DNA from: Mesorhizobium sp. ORS 3359
GTDB lineage: Bacteria > Pseudomonadota > Alphaproteobacteria > Rhizobiales > Rhizobiaceae
Assembly: GCA_000824845.1 (NCBI GenBank)
Contig: CCNC01000023.1
Span: 1 to 64,000 of the forward strand
Direction of reading: 5' to 3'
DNA: 64,000 bases
In this document: positions 17,173 to 26,300 of the stretch, piece after piece
Position numbering within the stretch: the stretch's first letter is position 1
Layout: every line of letters starts with the position of its first letter
The notes under the pieces: model-generated
Database searches by the model: none
The model's input: the letters and a program-made list of their open reading frames with translations, nothing else
What the model was told of the DNA's origin: nothing
Program-made: the position numbers and the translations under genes

Positions 17173-18416
17173 GCGGCGCGCTTCACGTAAAGGTGGAAGC
17201 CGCCATAGATCGCCGAGCGGTCTTTTGCCGAGAATTCGCGCGAGGCGTCGGCTTCGTAGGTCCATTGGTCGAGCAGCGAGCCGGAAACGCGGCCAGGCAG
17301 CAGGCTAGGTTCTGCCGCGGTGCGGAAGATTACACGGGCGCCGACCGAAGCGGTGCGGGTGATCTCGGTCCACAGCGCGTTGAGCAGGTCGTCGGTCATC
17401 CAGTCCTGCGCGTCGAGCAGGACAAAGCGGTCGACGCTGCCGGCGTCCTTGGCGGCCAGGAACTTGATCAGGTTGGCGTGGTGGATGGCGACGCGATCGA
17501 TGTTGTCGCGGATCGTCTTGTAATTGCGCTGCTCCAGATAGGCAGGCAGCGCCGCCTCGCCAGGCTGCGGATAGCGGCGGGCAAAGGCCTGCCAGGCGAA
17601 GTAGTTGTTCTTTAGCGGGAAATCGCAGGCGAGCTTTTCGAGCCGAGCCTTCAAGACGCTCGCCATCGAGCCGTCGCCGGAGGTGATGAGCGAGTCGTAT
17701 TGCGCCGGCGGGATGCCAAGGCCGAACAGCGAAGCCTTGCGCGAGGTCGCCCAGCGCAGCAGCTTCTTGTCGAAGACCGGCGCCAGTTCCTCGTTGAAGA
17801 AGCGGCGCTGCTCGCCGATGTTGTCGGCCTTCATGATGCCGGCCGGGTCGACACCGAACAGCTTGCCGACGCGATGGCCCATGGCGATGAAGAGGCCGAG
17901 CAGACCGGTCTGGTAGAAGTTGCGGTCGAAAACCGAGATGCGGCGGCGGCCGCGCCAGTTGCGGCGCTCCCAGTAATGCCGGCTGACCGCATCGAGATGC
18001 GGCGCGATGAAGCGATCATAGGCGTCGGAATTGTGGCTGGTGTCGGCGGCACCGAAGAAGCGGAAGAGGTCGCCCTGCGACGGCAGATGGCGCACCGCTT
18101 CCAGCTTCATGCGGTTGAGCGCGATATGCGCCGCATTGAGATCGACGGCGTCGATCCTGGCCGGCGAGCGGGTCAGATAAGCCAGAATGTTGCAGCCGCC
18201 CGAGGCGATCGTGACGACGCGATGACCAGCGCCCAGCTGCATGGCCTCCATGTCGACATCCGGGTCTTCCCAGATCTGCGGATAGACCAGACCGGAGAAC
18301 AGGAAGGCGAAGAGCCGCTCGGAAATGCCGTCCTTCGACAATGCCCGGTTCTGATAGACGGCCTTTCCGACTTCCTTGCCTCGACGATAAACGAGTTCTC
18401 CGGATACGTCCGACAT
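17169..18416 (-). CDS. btaA: S-adenosylmethionine:diacylglycerol 3-amino-3-carboxypropyltransferase
   Basis: A 415-aa DUF3419 protein. It transfers the aminocarboxypropyl group of SAM to diacylglycerol, the first step of DGTS synthesis. The N-terminal FAFLFSGLVYPQIWEDPDVD block and the SGGCNILAYL SAM-binding loop identify the family. DGTS replaces phospholipids when phosphate is scarce. A Pho box directly upstream fits this. The prophage right end lies only 107 bp upstream of the ATG. Confidence 0.92.
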   Translation of the reverse strand: MSDVSGELVYRRGKEVGKAVYQNRALSKDGISERLFAFLFSGLVYPQIWEDPDVDMEAMQLGAGHRVVTIASGGCNILAYLTRSPARIDAVDLNAAHIALNRMKLEAVRHLPSQGDLFRFFGAADTSHNSDAYDRFIAPHLDAVSRHYWERRNWRGRRRISVFDRNFYQTGLLGLFIAMGHRVGKLFGVDPAGIMKADNIGEQRRFFNEELAPVFDKKLLRWATSRKASLFGLGIPPAQYDSLITSGDGSMASVLKARLEKLACDFPLKNNYFAWQAFARRYPQPGEAALPAYLEQRNYKTIRDNIDRVAIHHANLIKFLAAKDAGSVDRFVLLDAQDWMTDDLLNALWTEITRTASVGARVIFRTAAEPSLLPGRVSGSLLDQWTYEADASREFSAKDRSAIYGGFHLYVKRAA

Positions 18417-18465
18417 GGAAAGGTGATTCCCCGTTTGCTTTGGCGCAAGCGGGTAGCGCAGCGTC

Positions 18466-18494
18466 ATGACAGACAGGTGACAGCCTGTTGACGG
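18466..18494 (-). promoter_or_regulatory. Pho box upstream of btaA-btaB
   Basis: On the minus strand the sequence reads CTGTCAC-CTGT-CTGTCAT, two 7-bp direct repeats with a 4-bp spacer, an exact fit to the PhoB consensus layout. A third, weaker repeat CCGTCAA precedes it at the same 11-bp period. It lies 49 bp upstream of the btaA start. The same bases form half of a palindrome at 18477-18505 that could also serve as the original hyuB terminator. Confidence 0.82.
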
Positions 18495-18511
18495 CAGGCT
18501 GTCACGAATTC

Positions 18512-18523
18512 TTACGCGCTTCC
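18512..18523 (-). pseudogene. displaced native 3' end of the hydantoinase-B gene
   Basis: Removing the prophage joins GGAAG (62995-62999) to GCGTAA here in frame, restoring Gly-Ser-Ala-stop. The native stop TAA is at 18512-18514. The fragment contains the right-hand copy of the 5-bp target duplication. Confidence 0.85.
18519..18523. repeat. target site duplication, right copy
   Basis: CTTCC directly precedes the phage TG dinucleotide and is identical to 62995-62999. Five base pairs is the duplication length made by Mu-type transposition. Confidence 0.9.
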
Positions 18524-18529
18524 TGTAGC

Positions 18530-18572
18530 GCGCAAAATCGGTTGGCACCTCCGCGCAACTTCACTTGGCACC
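18530..18572 (+). other. right-end transposase-binding sites R1 and R2
   Basis: GCGCAAAATCGGTTGGCACC lies at 18530-18549 and GCGCAACTTCACTTGGCACC at 18553-18572, 23 bp apart. Both are in the same orientation, reading inward from the end. The tight tandem spacing resembles R1-R2 of Mu. Their shared core is GCGCAA..TC...TGGCACC. Confidence 0.85.
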
Positions 18573-18595
18573 AATCCGCGCGCTGAAAACGGCCT

Positions 18596-18886
18596 TCAAC
18601 GCCCATCTTTGGCTTTCCGGTAGAGGTTGGTCGCCGGCAGCCGGGGCATCTTGTGATAGTCAGGCACGTAGGTGAGGCCGAACAGCTTGGGATCGGCGTT
18701 GCCGCATTGCCGGCAGCTCAGCTTGGGCCGCAGATCCCACTCCATGGCGGGCGCATCGGGGCCGAACTTGTCCCTCAGGGCCACGAGGTCGAGCTTCTGG
18801 CTGTGGTGGCATTTGGGGTTGTGGCAGTGAGCCGTGACCGTCATCTGGCCGTCGATCAGCGATTGGAATGTCCAGTTGGTCGCCAA
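18596..18886 (-). CDS. zinc-ribbon-like protein, prophage cargo
   Basis: A 96-aa protein with CHNPKCHHS and CRQCG, a likely four-cysteine/histidine zinc site. The start is TTG with GGAGG inside the end of the ligase gene nine bases upstream; the next in-frame ATG (residue 15) would remove a conserved-looking N-terminus. It lies one base after the ligase stop, so the two are co-translated. It is the last gene before the phage right end. The function is unknown; DNA or RNA binding is a guess from the zinc ribbon. Confidence 0.65.
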   Translation of the reverse strand: MATNWTFQSLIDGQMTVTAHCHNPKCHHSQKLDLVALRDKFGPDAPAMEWDLRPKLSCRQCGNADPKLFGLTYVPDYHKMPRLPATNLYRKAKDGR

Positions 18887-18887
18887 C

Positions 18888-19760
18888 CTACTCTTCCTCC
18901 CAGAAGTCTTTGAGCGTAGCGTGGCGGAGCTGCTCCTCGCCCTTCAGGGTCCTGACCAGGCCACCGAGGCCAGGTCTCAGCCATTCCGCCTTGTCCCTCT
19001 TGAGGCCCTTCGGCGCCGGTGCGCCAACCTTGCCCTGGACGCGATCCCAGAGCGCTTGGCGCTTGTCGCGTTTGAAGATGACGTCGGCGCTGCCCATGTA
19101 GCGTCCGTTCTCGGCCATCAGCACCTTGGCCGCCTTGCCGCGTTCACGCTGGACGCCGATGATCTCCATTCGCTTTTCGACATAGCATTTGATCTTGCGC
19201 CAGGCGGAGGTCGGGCCGCTGCTGTAGACGCTGTCCAGCAGCTTCGAGACGATGCCTTCGAGGTTGGAATTGCAGGACAGATGGTAGGCGGCGGCGCCAC
19301 TGCCGGGGAGCGCTTCACTGAACTGGATGTGCAAGCCGGCTGGGATCATCGCCTGCAACACCTCCCTGCGGTCGCGGAGGGCCATTCTGCGCAGATCGTG
19401 GCTGTTGAGGTGCAGCAGGTCGAAAGCAACCAGGTAGAGGTCTTGAGGGCGCCTGGTGATGGCCGAGCGCAGTGCATGGAAGTCGGAAAGGCCAGCCTCG
19501 TTGGTGACGATCGCCTCGGCGTCGATGATGAAACTTTCGGCCTTCAGTCCCTTGGCCTCCTCAGCGAGGGGCCAGTATTTGGCCGTCCAGTCGATGCCCG
19601 AGCTGGTGTAGAGCCTGATGCCGTCAGCGTCCTTGATGAGCTGAGTGCGATAGCCGTCGAACTTGATCTCGTGGCTCCGGTCGCCGCCCTCGGGCGGGCT
19701 GTCGAACCGCTCGGGCTCCATCGGCCTGATGAACTTCAGTCGCACAGGGGCATTACTCAT
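18888..19760 (-). CDS. ATP-dependent DNA ligase, prophage cargo
   Basis: A 290-aa ligase with all nucleotidyltransferase motifs: I EIKFDGYR with adenylated K33, III/IIIa AEAIV and VAFDLLHL, IV EGIVSK, V WRKIK. An OB-fold-sized C-terminal part (about 205-290) follows. There are no polymerase or phosphoesterase domains, so it resembles the isolated ligase part of LigD or the small LigC type. No Ku gene is present in the window. It lies inside the mapped phage ends and is therefore carried by the phage. An AT-rich TACAAT at 19827-19832 is a possible -10 element of its own promoter. Confidence 0.88.
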   Translation of the reverse strand: MSNAPVRLKFIRPMEPERFDSPPEGGDRSHEIKFDGYRTQLIKDADGIRLYTSSGIDWTAKYWPLAEEAKGLKAESFIIDAEAIVTNEAGLSDFHALRSAITRRPQDLYLVAFDLLHLNSHDLRRMALRDRREVLQAMIPAGLHIQFSEALPGSGAAAYHLSCNSNLEGIVSKLLDSVYSSGPTSAWRKIKCYVEKRMEIIGVQRERGKAAKVLMAENGRYMGSADVIFKRDKRQALWDRVQGKVGAPAPKGLKRDKAEWLRPGLGGLVRTLKGEEQLRHATLKDFWEEE

Positions 19761-19892
19761 GCACGCGCTACTCCGGACCCTCTAAAAGCGGCTGATCGGT
19801 CGTCAGGTTCCGGGCATTTTAGGCGAATTGTATGTTGGAGTGGTTTATGACGCAGCAGCCACTTCACGATTGGTTGGTATTTGAAGAACCTT

Positions 19893-20891
19893 TCAACTGG
19901 TCTTCAAATCCGGCGCTGGAGGCCTTTTCCGCATCACACGAAGCGGCTTCTCGATAGCTTCATAGGAAACAGCCGCAAGCGCCACCGAGCCCACCAGCAC
20001 GAGCACCGCCGATTGCAGCGGAAGCGAGCCGCCTTCCGGACGTAGGGCGACGACGATCGGATAGTGCCAAAGATAGATGGAATAAGACAACTGTCCGAGA
20101 TAGGGGAGCCAGCCGACCGACAGCGCGCTGGCCGCTCGGCCCGAAAGAGCCGGCAGCAGCATCGCCGCGCCGGCGTCAGCGGCCACGGGCGCGATCGTCA
20201 CCGTCCAGCCAGAATAGAACGGGGTGAACGAGCCCGCGCACACCAGAAGCGCCAGACCCGGCCAAAGCAGCGCGTTCGAACGCCAGCCGGAAAGCGCCAA
20301 TGCCGAGCCCAACAGCAACCCGCTCAAATTTGTGTCGAAGCGATAGAACGTATGGAAGAACTGCATGCCCAGAGCGGCATCGGCCATTCGCCAGAGTGTC
20401 GCCATCAACCAGGCCGCCAGCAATATCCGGAAAGCTGTGGCTCGATCGACCCTGGCAAGGGCCAGCACGACCAACGGCCAAATCATATAGAAATGTTGCT
20501 CGACCGCGAGACTCCACGTGTGGATCAGGTCGAAGGGTTGGCGCCAGTACGCTATCGAATAGTCGGAGAGATAGAGACCGGCCAGTGTCACATTGCTGAC
20601 TGCGTCCGAGGCTGGGAACAACAACGGCGCGGCCAGCAGATAGGCAACAAGCATCAGGATAAGTGGCGGCCAAAGGCGGAGCGCCCTGGAGATGTAGAAC
20701 CTGGTTAGATCGATGCCGCCGCTCCGATCTCTTTCCGAGACCAGCAGACCAGTGATGAGAAATCCCGACAGCACGAAGAAGATGTTGACCCCGACCCAGC
20801 CGCCATTAGAGCCGGGCAACTGGCAGTGGAAGGCCAACACCATGAAGGCGGCAACCGCTCTCAAACCGTCCAGCGCCGGGTTGTACTTCAA
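19893..20891 (-). CDS. acyltransferase-3 family membrane protein (possible O-antigen modifier)
   Basis: A 332-aa integral membrane protein with about ten helices. The catalytic histidine is in LAFHCQLP, followed by GGWVGVNIFFVLSGFLIT, the hallmark of the OafA/OatA/NodX family. It transfers acetyl or similar groups to sugars of surface polysaccharide. It lies 22 bp downstream of the tail-fibre gene on the same strand. Phages often place such genes here to alter the receptor and exclude other phages; that role is inferred. No SGNH domain is fused. Confidence 0.85.
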   Translation of the reverse strand: MKYNPALDGLRAVAAFMVLAFHCQLPGSNGGWVGVNIFFVLSGFLITGLLVSERDRSGGIDLTRFYISRALRLWPPLILMLVAYLLAAPLLFPASDAVSNVTLAGLYLSDYSIAYWRQPFDLIHTWSLAVEQHFYMIWPLVVLALARVDRATAFRILLAAWLMATLWRMADAALGMQFFHTFYRFDTNLSGLLLGSALALSGWRSNALLWPGLALLVCAGSFTPFYSGWTVTIAPVAADAGAAMLLPALSGRAASALSVGWLPYLGQLSYSIYLWHYPIVVALRPEGGSLPLQSAVLVLVGSVALAAVSYEAIEKPLRVMRKRPPAPDLKTS

Positions 20892-20913
20892 TTCCCCCTC
20901 CGTCCCAGCGCGA

Positions 20914-22623
20914 CTATGCCAGCGTTTCTGCGCCGAGGCTATAGAAGCTTCCGGGCGTCTCCCAGCTCACCCGTTCGGCGGCTATCCAGTCCGCCGAGAG
21001 GATGCCGTTTCGCAGATAGACGTAGTTGATCGAGCCCCGGAAGCGTTCCGTCCCGCCGCTATCGCCCGCTCCTATATAGAGGCCGTCGCCTGTGCCAGCC
21101 GGCCGCTGCGCGACGGTGGTATCAGTCACTCCGGAGCCGTCGATATAGAGCTTGCGGTTGGAAACGCCGTCGTGGGTGGCGTTCACTCGGTAGCGCTGGC
21201 TGAGCGTTGGCGAGCTGCCTCCGGTGAGCCACGTATCGGTGCTGTTCCACAGGCCCCACCGATCCGCAGTCTGCCGATAGACGAGTGTTGCGCGAAAAGC
21301 GGTGTTTGTAGAGCCGGCCTGGGTGTAGCTCAAAACCGAACGGTTGGCGGCTTTATTGTCCATGACCGCCGAGGCGCCCATGCTCCACTGCGTGAACTTC
21401 GTCAGTCCGACCGTCGCCGCATGGCCGGTACCATCAAGATTGAGCCAACCTGGAATTCCAGGGGCTGCCTCTGTTAGCACGCGGACTGTCCCAGTTGCTC
21501 CAGGCGAGACCACCAGCAGGAGCCCCGTCGAATTGTGAGACAGCCCCTCCATGTTGCCGCTGGCCGGCATCCCATATGCCAACTCCTCGAACGTTCCCGT
21601 GAGGGAAAAGCGATATATTCGCTTGGCCGAGCTGTCGGAGCTGACATAGATCTTCGAGTTGTAGAAGGTGATCCCCTGCTTCGATAGCACGGACGCGGAC
21701 AGTGCCAACGTACCGACATAGCCGCCCGTCAGATTGTATTTGTAAAGCGGCGAGCCGCTTGACGTGTAGTCGGTGATGTAAAGCAAGCCATCTGCCGGAT
21801 TATAGGCAATTGAACTCGCTTCATGCCCCTGGGCGGAGATGTCATAGGAGGTTGAAAAGGAGAGGTCGCTGGCATTGAAAACAGCAATGTGCTGGTTGTT
21901 ATAGGGGCTGTTTGGGTAGACCTCGATGGGGATGTAAAGCAGTCCTGAAACAACCTCTGGGTCTCCGCAGTGGTTGACGCCTGATAGGCCGGACGCGCCG
22001 ATAGGATCGGAATTCGTCGCCTGCAATACCCAGCTCGAATTGTATTTCCTGATCTCGTTGGTGCCGACCACGTAGTAATAGGTTCCGTCCCACGCCACAC
22101 CCTGCGTGTGGATCGCGAAATCCGGGCTTACGCTCGCCTCGACGAAGTCCCAATTGGCCGCCGTTCCGGCAATGGTCGGGTCGTTGCCGCTTCCGGTGCG
22201 GTCGACCAGCTCATCGAACACGACCACGCGATGATAGTCGGCCCACACGGCGTTGCGGCCATAGGTGTCCGTCACCGGAAGCAAGCCGAGCGAGACATCG
22301 CCGTAATGGATATTCCAGACATTGTTGGAGGCGGCGAGGATCGAGGCGGCTTTGAAGAACAACTTGCCGGTCTGCAGACCGGTGTTGATAGACACCAAAT
22401 CGAATGGGACAGACGCCCCGCCGGTCGTTTTGACCCTTATGTCGCCGCCGTCGATGACGTGGGTCCAGAAGTTCGACGGCATCCCCGACAGATCGACAAA
22501 CACGGGGAAATTGGTCAAATCCGATGCCACCGTGCCGGACGGGATCGTGATCGCCACCTTGTATGTCGGGGCAATTCCAGATCCTGGATTGCCCACGAGT
22601 GAAGCGTTGACGAACGGCAGCAT
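20914..22623 (-). CDS. tail fibre / receptor-binding protein candidate
   Basis: A 569-aa protein rich in Gly, Ser, Thr and Tyr, as in beta-structured fibres. The N-terminal 130 residues look like a DUF2341-type domain (YKVAITIPSGTV, then FPVFVDLSG). The middle shows repeats of about 45 residues resembling propeller blades (GLLYITDYTSSG). The last 150 resemble a LamG/concanavalin sandwich (LYIDGSGVTDTT). It is the last structural gene before the cargo. The receptor is unknown; a host glycan is likely. Confidence 0.65.
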   Translation of the reverse strand: MLPFVNASLVGNPGSGIAPTYKVAITIPSGTVASDLTNFPVFVDLSGMPSNFWTHVIDGGDIRVKTTGGASVPFDLVSINTGLQTGKLFFKAASILAASNNVWNIHYGDVSLGLLPVTDTYGRNAVWADYHRVVVFDELVDRTGSGNDPTIAGTAANWDFVEASVSPDFAIHTQGVAWDGTYYYVVGTNEIRKYNSSWVLQATNSDPIGASGLSGVNHCGDPEVVSGLLYIPIEVYPNSPYNNQHIAVFNASDLSFSTSYDISAQGHEASSIAYNPADGLLYITDYTSSGSPLYKYNLTGGYVGTLALSASVLSKQGITFYNSKIYVSSDSSAKRIYRFSLTGTFEELAYGMPASGNMEGLSHNSTGLLLVVSPGATGTVRVLTEAAPGIPGWLNLDGTGHAATVGLTKFTQWSMGASAVMDNKAANRSVLSYTQAGSTNTAFRATLVYRQTADRWGLWNSTDTWLTGGSSPTLSQRYRVNATHDGVSNRKLYIDGSGVTDTTVAQRPAGTGDGLYIGAGDSGGTERFRGSINYVYLRNGILSADWIAAERVSWETPGSFYSLGAETLA

Positions 22624-22626
22624 CGG

Positions 22627-23376
22627 TCAGGCCGACTTGTTGAAGACGGCGCGAAACTTCGGTGCCGCCGCGTCATAGCAATAGAGGAATACCAGATCAC
22701 GCTTGCCCGCGCCGGTCGAGAGCGTCGGCGCCCCAGCCGAGCCCCAATCAAACGCTGCGTTCCAAGTCATCGTCCGGCCGCCCGTCCCGTCCTGAATGAC
22801 TTCCAGAGCATAGCTCAGTCCAACCTTCGGGTTCGTCGGCGCGGCCATCGTGCGATTGTTGGTGATCGTCACCTTGGCATTGAACCCCGCTGCCATGTCC
22901 CAGCTGATGGTCGCCCCATCCGTCAGCGTTTGCGGCGCTGCCGAAGCGACCAACTGATCGGGAGCAATTGCCTTGGCCGCCTCGGTACCCGTGCGAATTT
23001 CAGTGGCCGAGGCGAAACTGACCGAAGCGCCAGTCGCGGCGATCGTGATGGTGTCTGCGCCGTCGTTCACCGTGATGGTGACGTTCGAACCGGCGACCAG
23101 GGCAGCACCAATGGCGTCGCGCGCCATCTCATCGGTGTAGCTGGATCCGCCGCTGGCTGCGATCGTGATGGTGTCTCCTGCGTCGTTCACGGTGATGGTG
23201 ACGTTCGAACCGGCGACCAGGGCAGCTCCGATCACATCCCTGATCTGCTCGGGCAGCGCTCCGATGGCAGTGTACAGCTCAGTGAAGTTGTCATTGGCCT
23301 TGTCGAAGGCGTCCCGGATTGGGTCGCCGGTGCCATCGTCCGCAGTCGCGCCGGTATTGATCGTTTGCTGTGCCAT
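22627..23376 (-). CDS. tail fibre-associated protein with internal repeat
   Basis: A 249-aa protein starting MAQQTINTGATADDGTGDP, an N-terminus common in phage fibre or tail appendage proteins. Residues about 45-75 and 85-115 repeat the sequence IGAALVAGSNVTITVND with only small changes. The C-terminal 100 residues are beta-rich (NNRTMAAPTNPKVG). It lies between the tail-tip and the fibre genes and is probably a fibre adaptor or short fibre. Confidence 0.6.
   Translation of the reverse strand: MAQQTINTGATADDGTGDPIRDAFDKANDNFTELYTAIGALPEQIRDVIGAALVAGSNVTITVNDAGDTITIAASGGSSYTDEMARDAIGAALVAGSNVTITVNDGADTITIAATGASVSFASATEIRTGTEAAKAIAPDQLVASAAPQTLTDGATISWDMAAGFNAKVTITNNRTMAAPTNPKVGLSYALEVIQDGTGGRTMTWNAAFDWGSAGAPTLSTGAGKRDLVFLYCYDAAAPKFRAVFNKSA
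23041..23236. repeat. tandem 120-bp-period repeat inside fibre gene
   Basis: Two stretches, about 23041-23116 and 23161-23236, are nearly identical at DNA level. They encode the two VAGSNVTITVND units. High DNA identity suggests recent duplication and possible copy-number variation. Confidence 0.7.
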
Positions 23377-26300
23377 TAGGTTTCATCCGCCGTGTGGAGG
23401 GTCGTATCGGCCGTCATGGCTGTGGTGTCGGCCGTCAATTCCTTTGCCTTCACGAGCAGCTCGTAGCCCTGCAATGACTCGTAGCCGTCGCGTTTTGCCG
23501 TGAAACGCACGATCGCCCTGGACTGTGCGCCAAACGCCGCCTTTGGAAGGTTATAGCTTGTGCCCGTCAGACCGTCGGTTGTAGACACGACCGCGCGGGT
23601 CACCTCATGCAAAACGGTGATGGTGGTTGTCGCGCCTGCCTCCGGCGCTACCGTCGCATCAAGCCAGCCGAGCGGCGTCAGGTCCGTCAGCCGGTTACGC
23701 TCCGCCCACGCCGTTGCGACATAGGTGTGGCCATTGGCGGACGCATCGACGACGCCCCCCGGCGGAAGAAAGCCGACGCCTTCGACCTTCACATCTGCAG
23801 GCCGAAGCGGCCGGATCGCCCGGCTCTCGAAGACGACCGTGTCGGCCGGCGCGGCGAAGGGATCGAGCGTGTCCAGGCCGGTCACGGTCAGCAGCTTGAC
23901 CGAGACGGTGTCGCCAGCGGTGTAGATCTCGAAATCGGTGTTGGAGATGTCGTCAAAGAAGACGATCGCGGCGCCGCTGGCGTGCTCATGCGGCACCGTG
24001 TCGAGGCAGGCCCTGGCGATGGTGAGGGTGTTGCCGGCGATGGCGTCGATCCTGACGATCTCGCTCGTCTGCGGCGTCGCGCCGATGATCATCGCCAGCG
24101 TGCCCACCTCGGCGGCGTCGAGGTCGATCGCGCCGGTGACCGCGATCTCGGTGACGTCGATCGCCAGCAGCCCATCCAGAAAAGCGCCAGGCGCGAAATC
24201 GAGCGCCGTTCCGGCCTCGGCATAACCGGCGCCGGCGTCGACCTCGATCAGGGCGTTGGCGGCGTCGGGCGTCGGCGATGAGCCGGCGATCTGGAGCACG
24301 CCGGCATTGGGGTTGCCGGCAAGCGTGGCGGCAAGATCAGCGACGCCCATCACCTGCCGTAGCTCTCGGTACGGCATTTCCACGACCATCCTTGGCGAGA
24401 CCGGCAGTGGAGCGTTGGACGGCGGCACCCATCCGCCGCCGGATGTTCCGTCGTTGACGAGGGGCGCGGCCGGCAGCTTGAAGACGTCCTGGAGGATGCC
24501 GAGGCCGATCTTGTTGCTGCGGCCATCGCCAAAGCGCTGGTTGGCGACGCGTAGAACTTCGCCCGACAGGCCGTGACGCGCCGAGACAACCCTGAAGGGG
24601 TCGCCAGGATTGAGGACGGACGCCTTGCGGTTGGCAACGAGGCGCCCATCGTAGATCAGGCCCGACCCGAGCGCCACGACGTCCCTTTCGCCAACGCGAA
24701 TGGCCAACGCCGGCACATTGATGCCCGGATATTCTCGCGTCGCCGGCGGCTGGATCTTGGTGGCCTGCATGGCCTGGGCGGTGTTGGTGACCCGGTGTGC
24801 GCCGGTTTTGCGCTTTTCGCGGTTGTTGTATTTGACGATGACCGAACTGATCGCCTCGGAAGGCAACCGGCGCTTGATTTGGGTGAACTCGATGATGTCG
24901 TCTTCGGTCAGGATCGGGATCAGGTCGATATCGTAGTCGTCTCGGACAGGCTTCAGGACAAACTTGCCGGTCTTTCGCGAGCCGTAGAGGTAGGCATCCG
25001 CGCAGGGCAGGATCGTCGTCGTCACGAACTCGCGGATCTCCTCCTCGCGGTACCATTTGAGGCTGAGCCCCATGCCCTCGTTGTAGAAGGTGTCGGCCGC
25101 GTATCTGAAGCTCGTGTCGTCGATATCGTCGTCATGCCATGCCAGGCCCCAAGGCTCGGTCAGGCACTCCCGGATGATATGGGCCGGGTTCATGTCGAAG
25201 ATAGTCGCGGCCACCAGCCAGAACACGAGCGGCGAAGGTCCAGCTGCCACGACATAGCCATTGGCGGCGTTGTAGGCGAGCGAGGTAATGGCGAAGCCTT
25301 TGCGGACGAACTGGGACGCCGAGACGTCGATATACGTATCGAGGGCGAGGTCGGCGAGTTGCACGAAGTAGATCTTGGTGATGGCGCCGCCGGCGGTCGC
25401 ATCAGCGACGACCACAGCGCTCGACCCCATCGACATGCGCTTCGACACAGCCGCGGTTCCCAGCCGGCCGCTGTTCCCAGTAGAGGACCGGATCAGCGTG
25501 GAAAGGTCCTCGCTATAGACGAAGATGCCGCCACTGGTGTTGATCACCACCACCTGGTTGGCGGCCTCGTTGTAGCTGACCGCTCGGAGGCCGCTCCCCG
25601 AGATGCCCGGAAGCGTCACGATCTCTTCCGACCAGGCGCCGTTCCACGTCAGTCGGAGAACCTGGGTGCTGCCGCTGAGCGCCCTGTAAGCAAAAGTCTT
25701 GCCCATCGAGAAGGACGAGCCGACAACGGAATTGACGCGGGAGTGCGTGTCCGCCACCGCCCATTCGTCGGTCTCGCCTACCGTCACGCGCTCCAAAAGG
25801 ACCCAAACGCGGACATTGCTGGTGGCGCCGTCCAGAAGGCCGACGAGGGCGAAGGCACCAGCGGCGACGTGGACGTCGGCCATGATGAAGCCGAAGTTCA
25901 AGTTGCCGCCTCCAGCGCCCGTCATGATGCTATCGAGATCAATGGTCTGGATCACCGAAGACGGGTTGGAGACGTCCCTGAATTCAAGGAATGTCGGGTC
26001 TACTCCACCGCTGCTTCCGCCGCTCCTGACGACGACCTCCTCGAAATCGGTGATATGCACTGCCGTGCTGAAGATCGTGCCGTCTACGGTGGCGGTCTGA
26101 GGGCTTCCATCCGGCATGAGCCATGTGTAGAGCACGCCGCCTGACCATGCTGCCGCGTAGTCGCCGTTGGTGTCCGTGGGCTTGCCGGTGATCTCAAACA
26201 GCGCCTCCCGTCCAGGATCGTCGCTGGAGATCTCCTTCGAAGGGATGGCAGCCTTGGCGTCATACCATTGCGCGCTGCCGTCCGATCGGCGGTGGATGCG

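Noticed and set aside
18477..18505. Palindrome GTGACAGCCTG/CAGGCTGTCAC read only as a terminator
   Set aside because: It lacks a T-run and its lower arm coincides with the PhoB direct repeats, which fit the consensus better.
18888..19760. A full phage NHEJ system (Ku plus LigD)
   Set aside because: The ligase has no polymerase or nuclease domain and no Ku-like gene was found in the window.
19761..19892. Gap between ligase and acyltransferase as the prophage right end
   Set aside because: No sequence here resembles the left end. The true right end at 18524 shows the matching terminal repeat, two transposase sites and the target duplication.
24573..26144. 523-aa plus-strand frame
   Set aside because: It is antisense to the tail-tip gene, with arginine/histidine/glycine-rich shadow composition and no motif.
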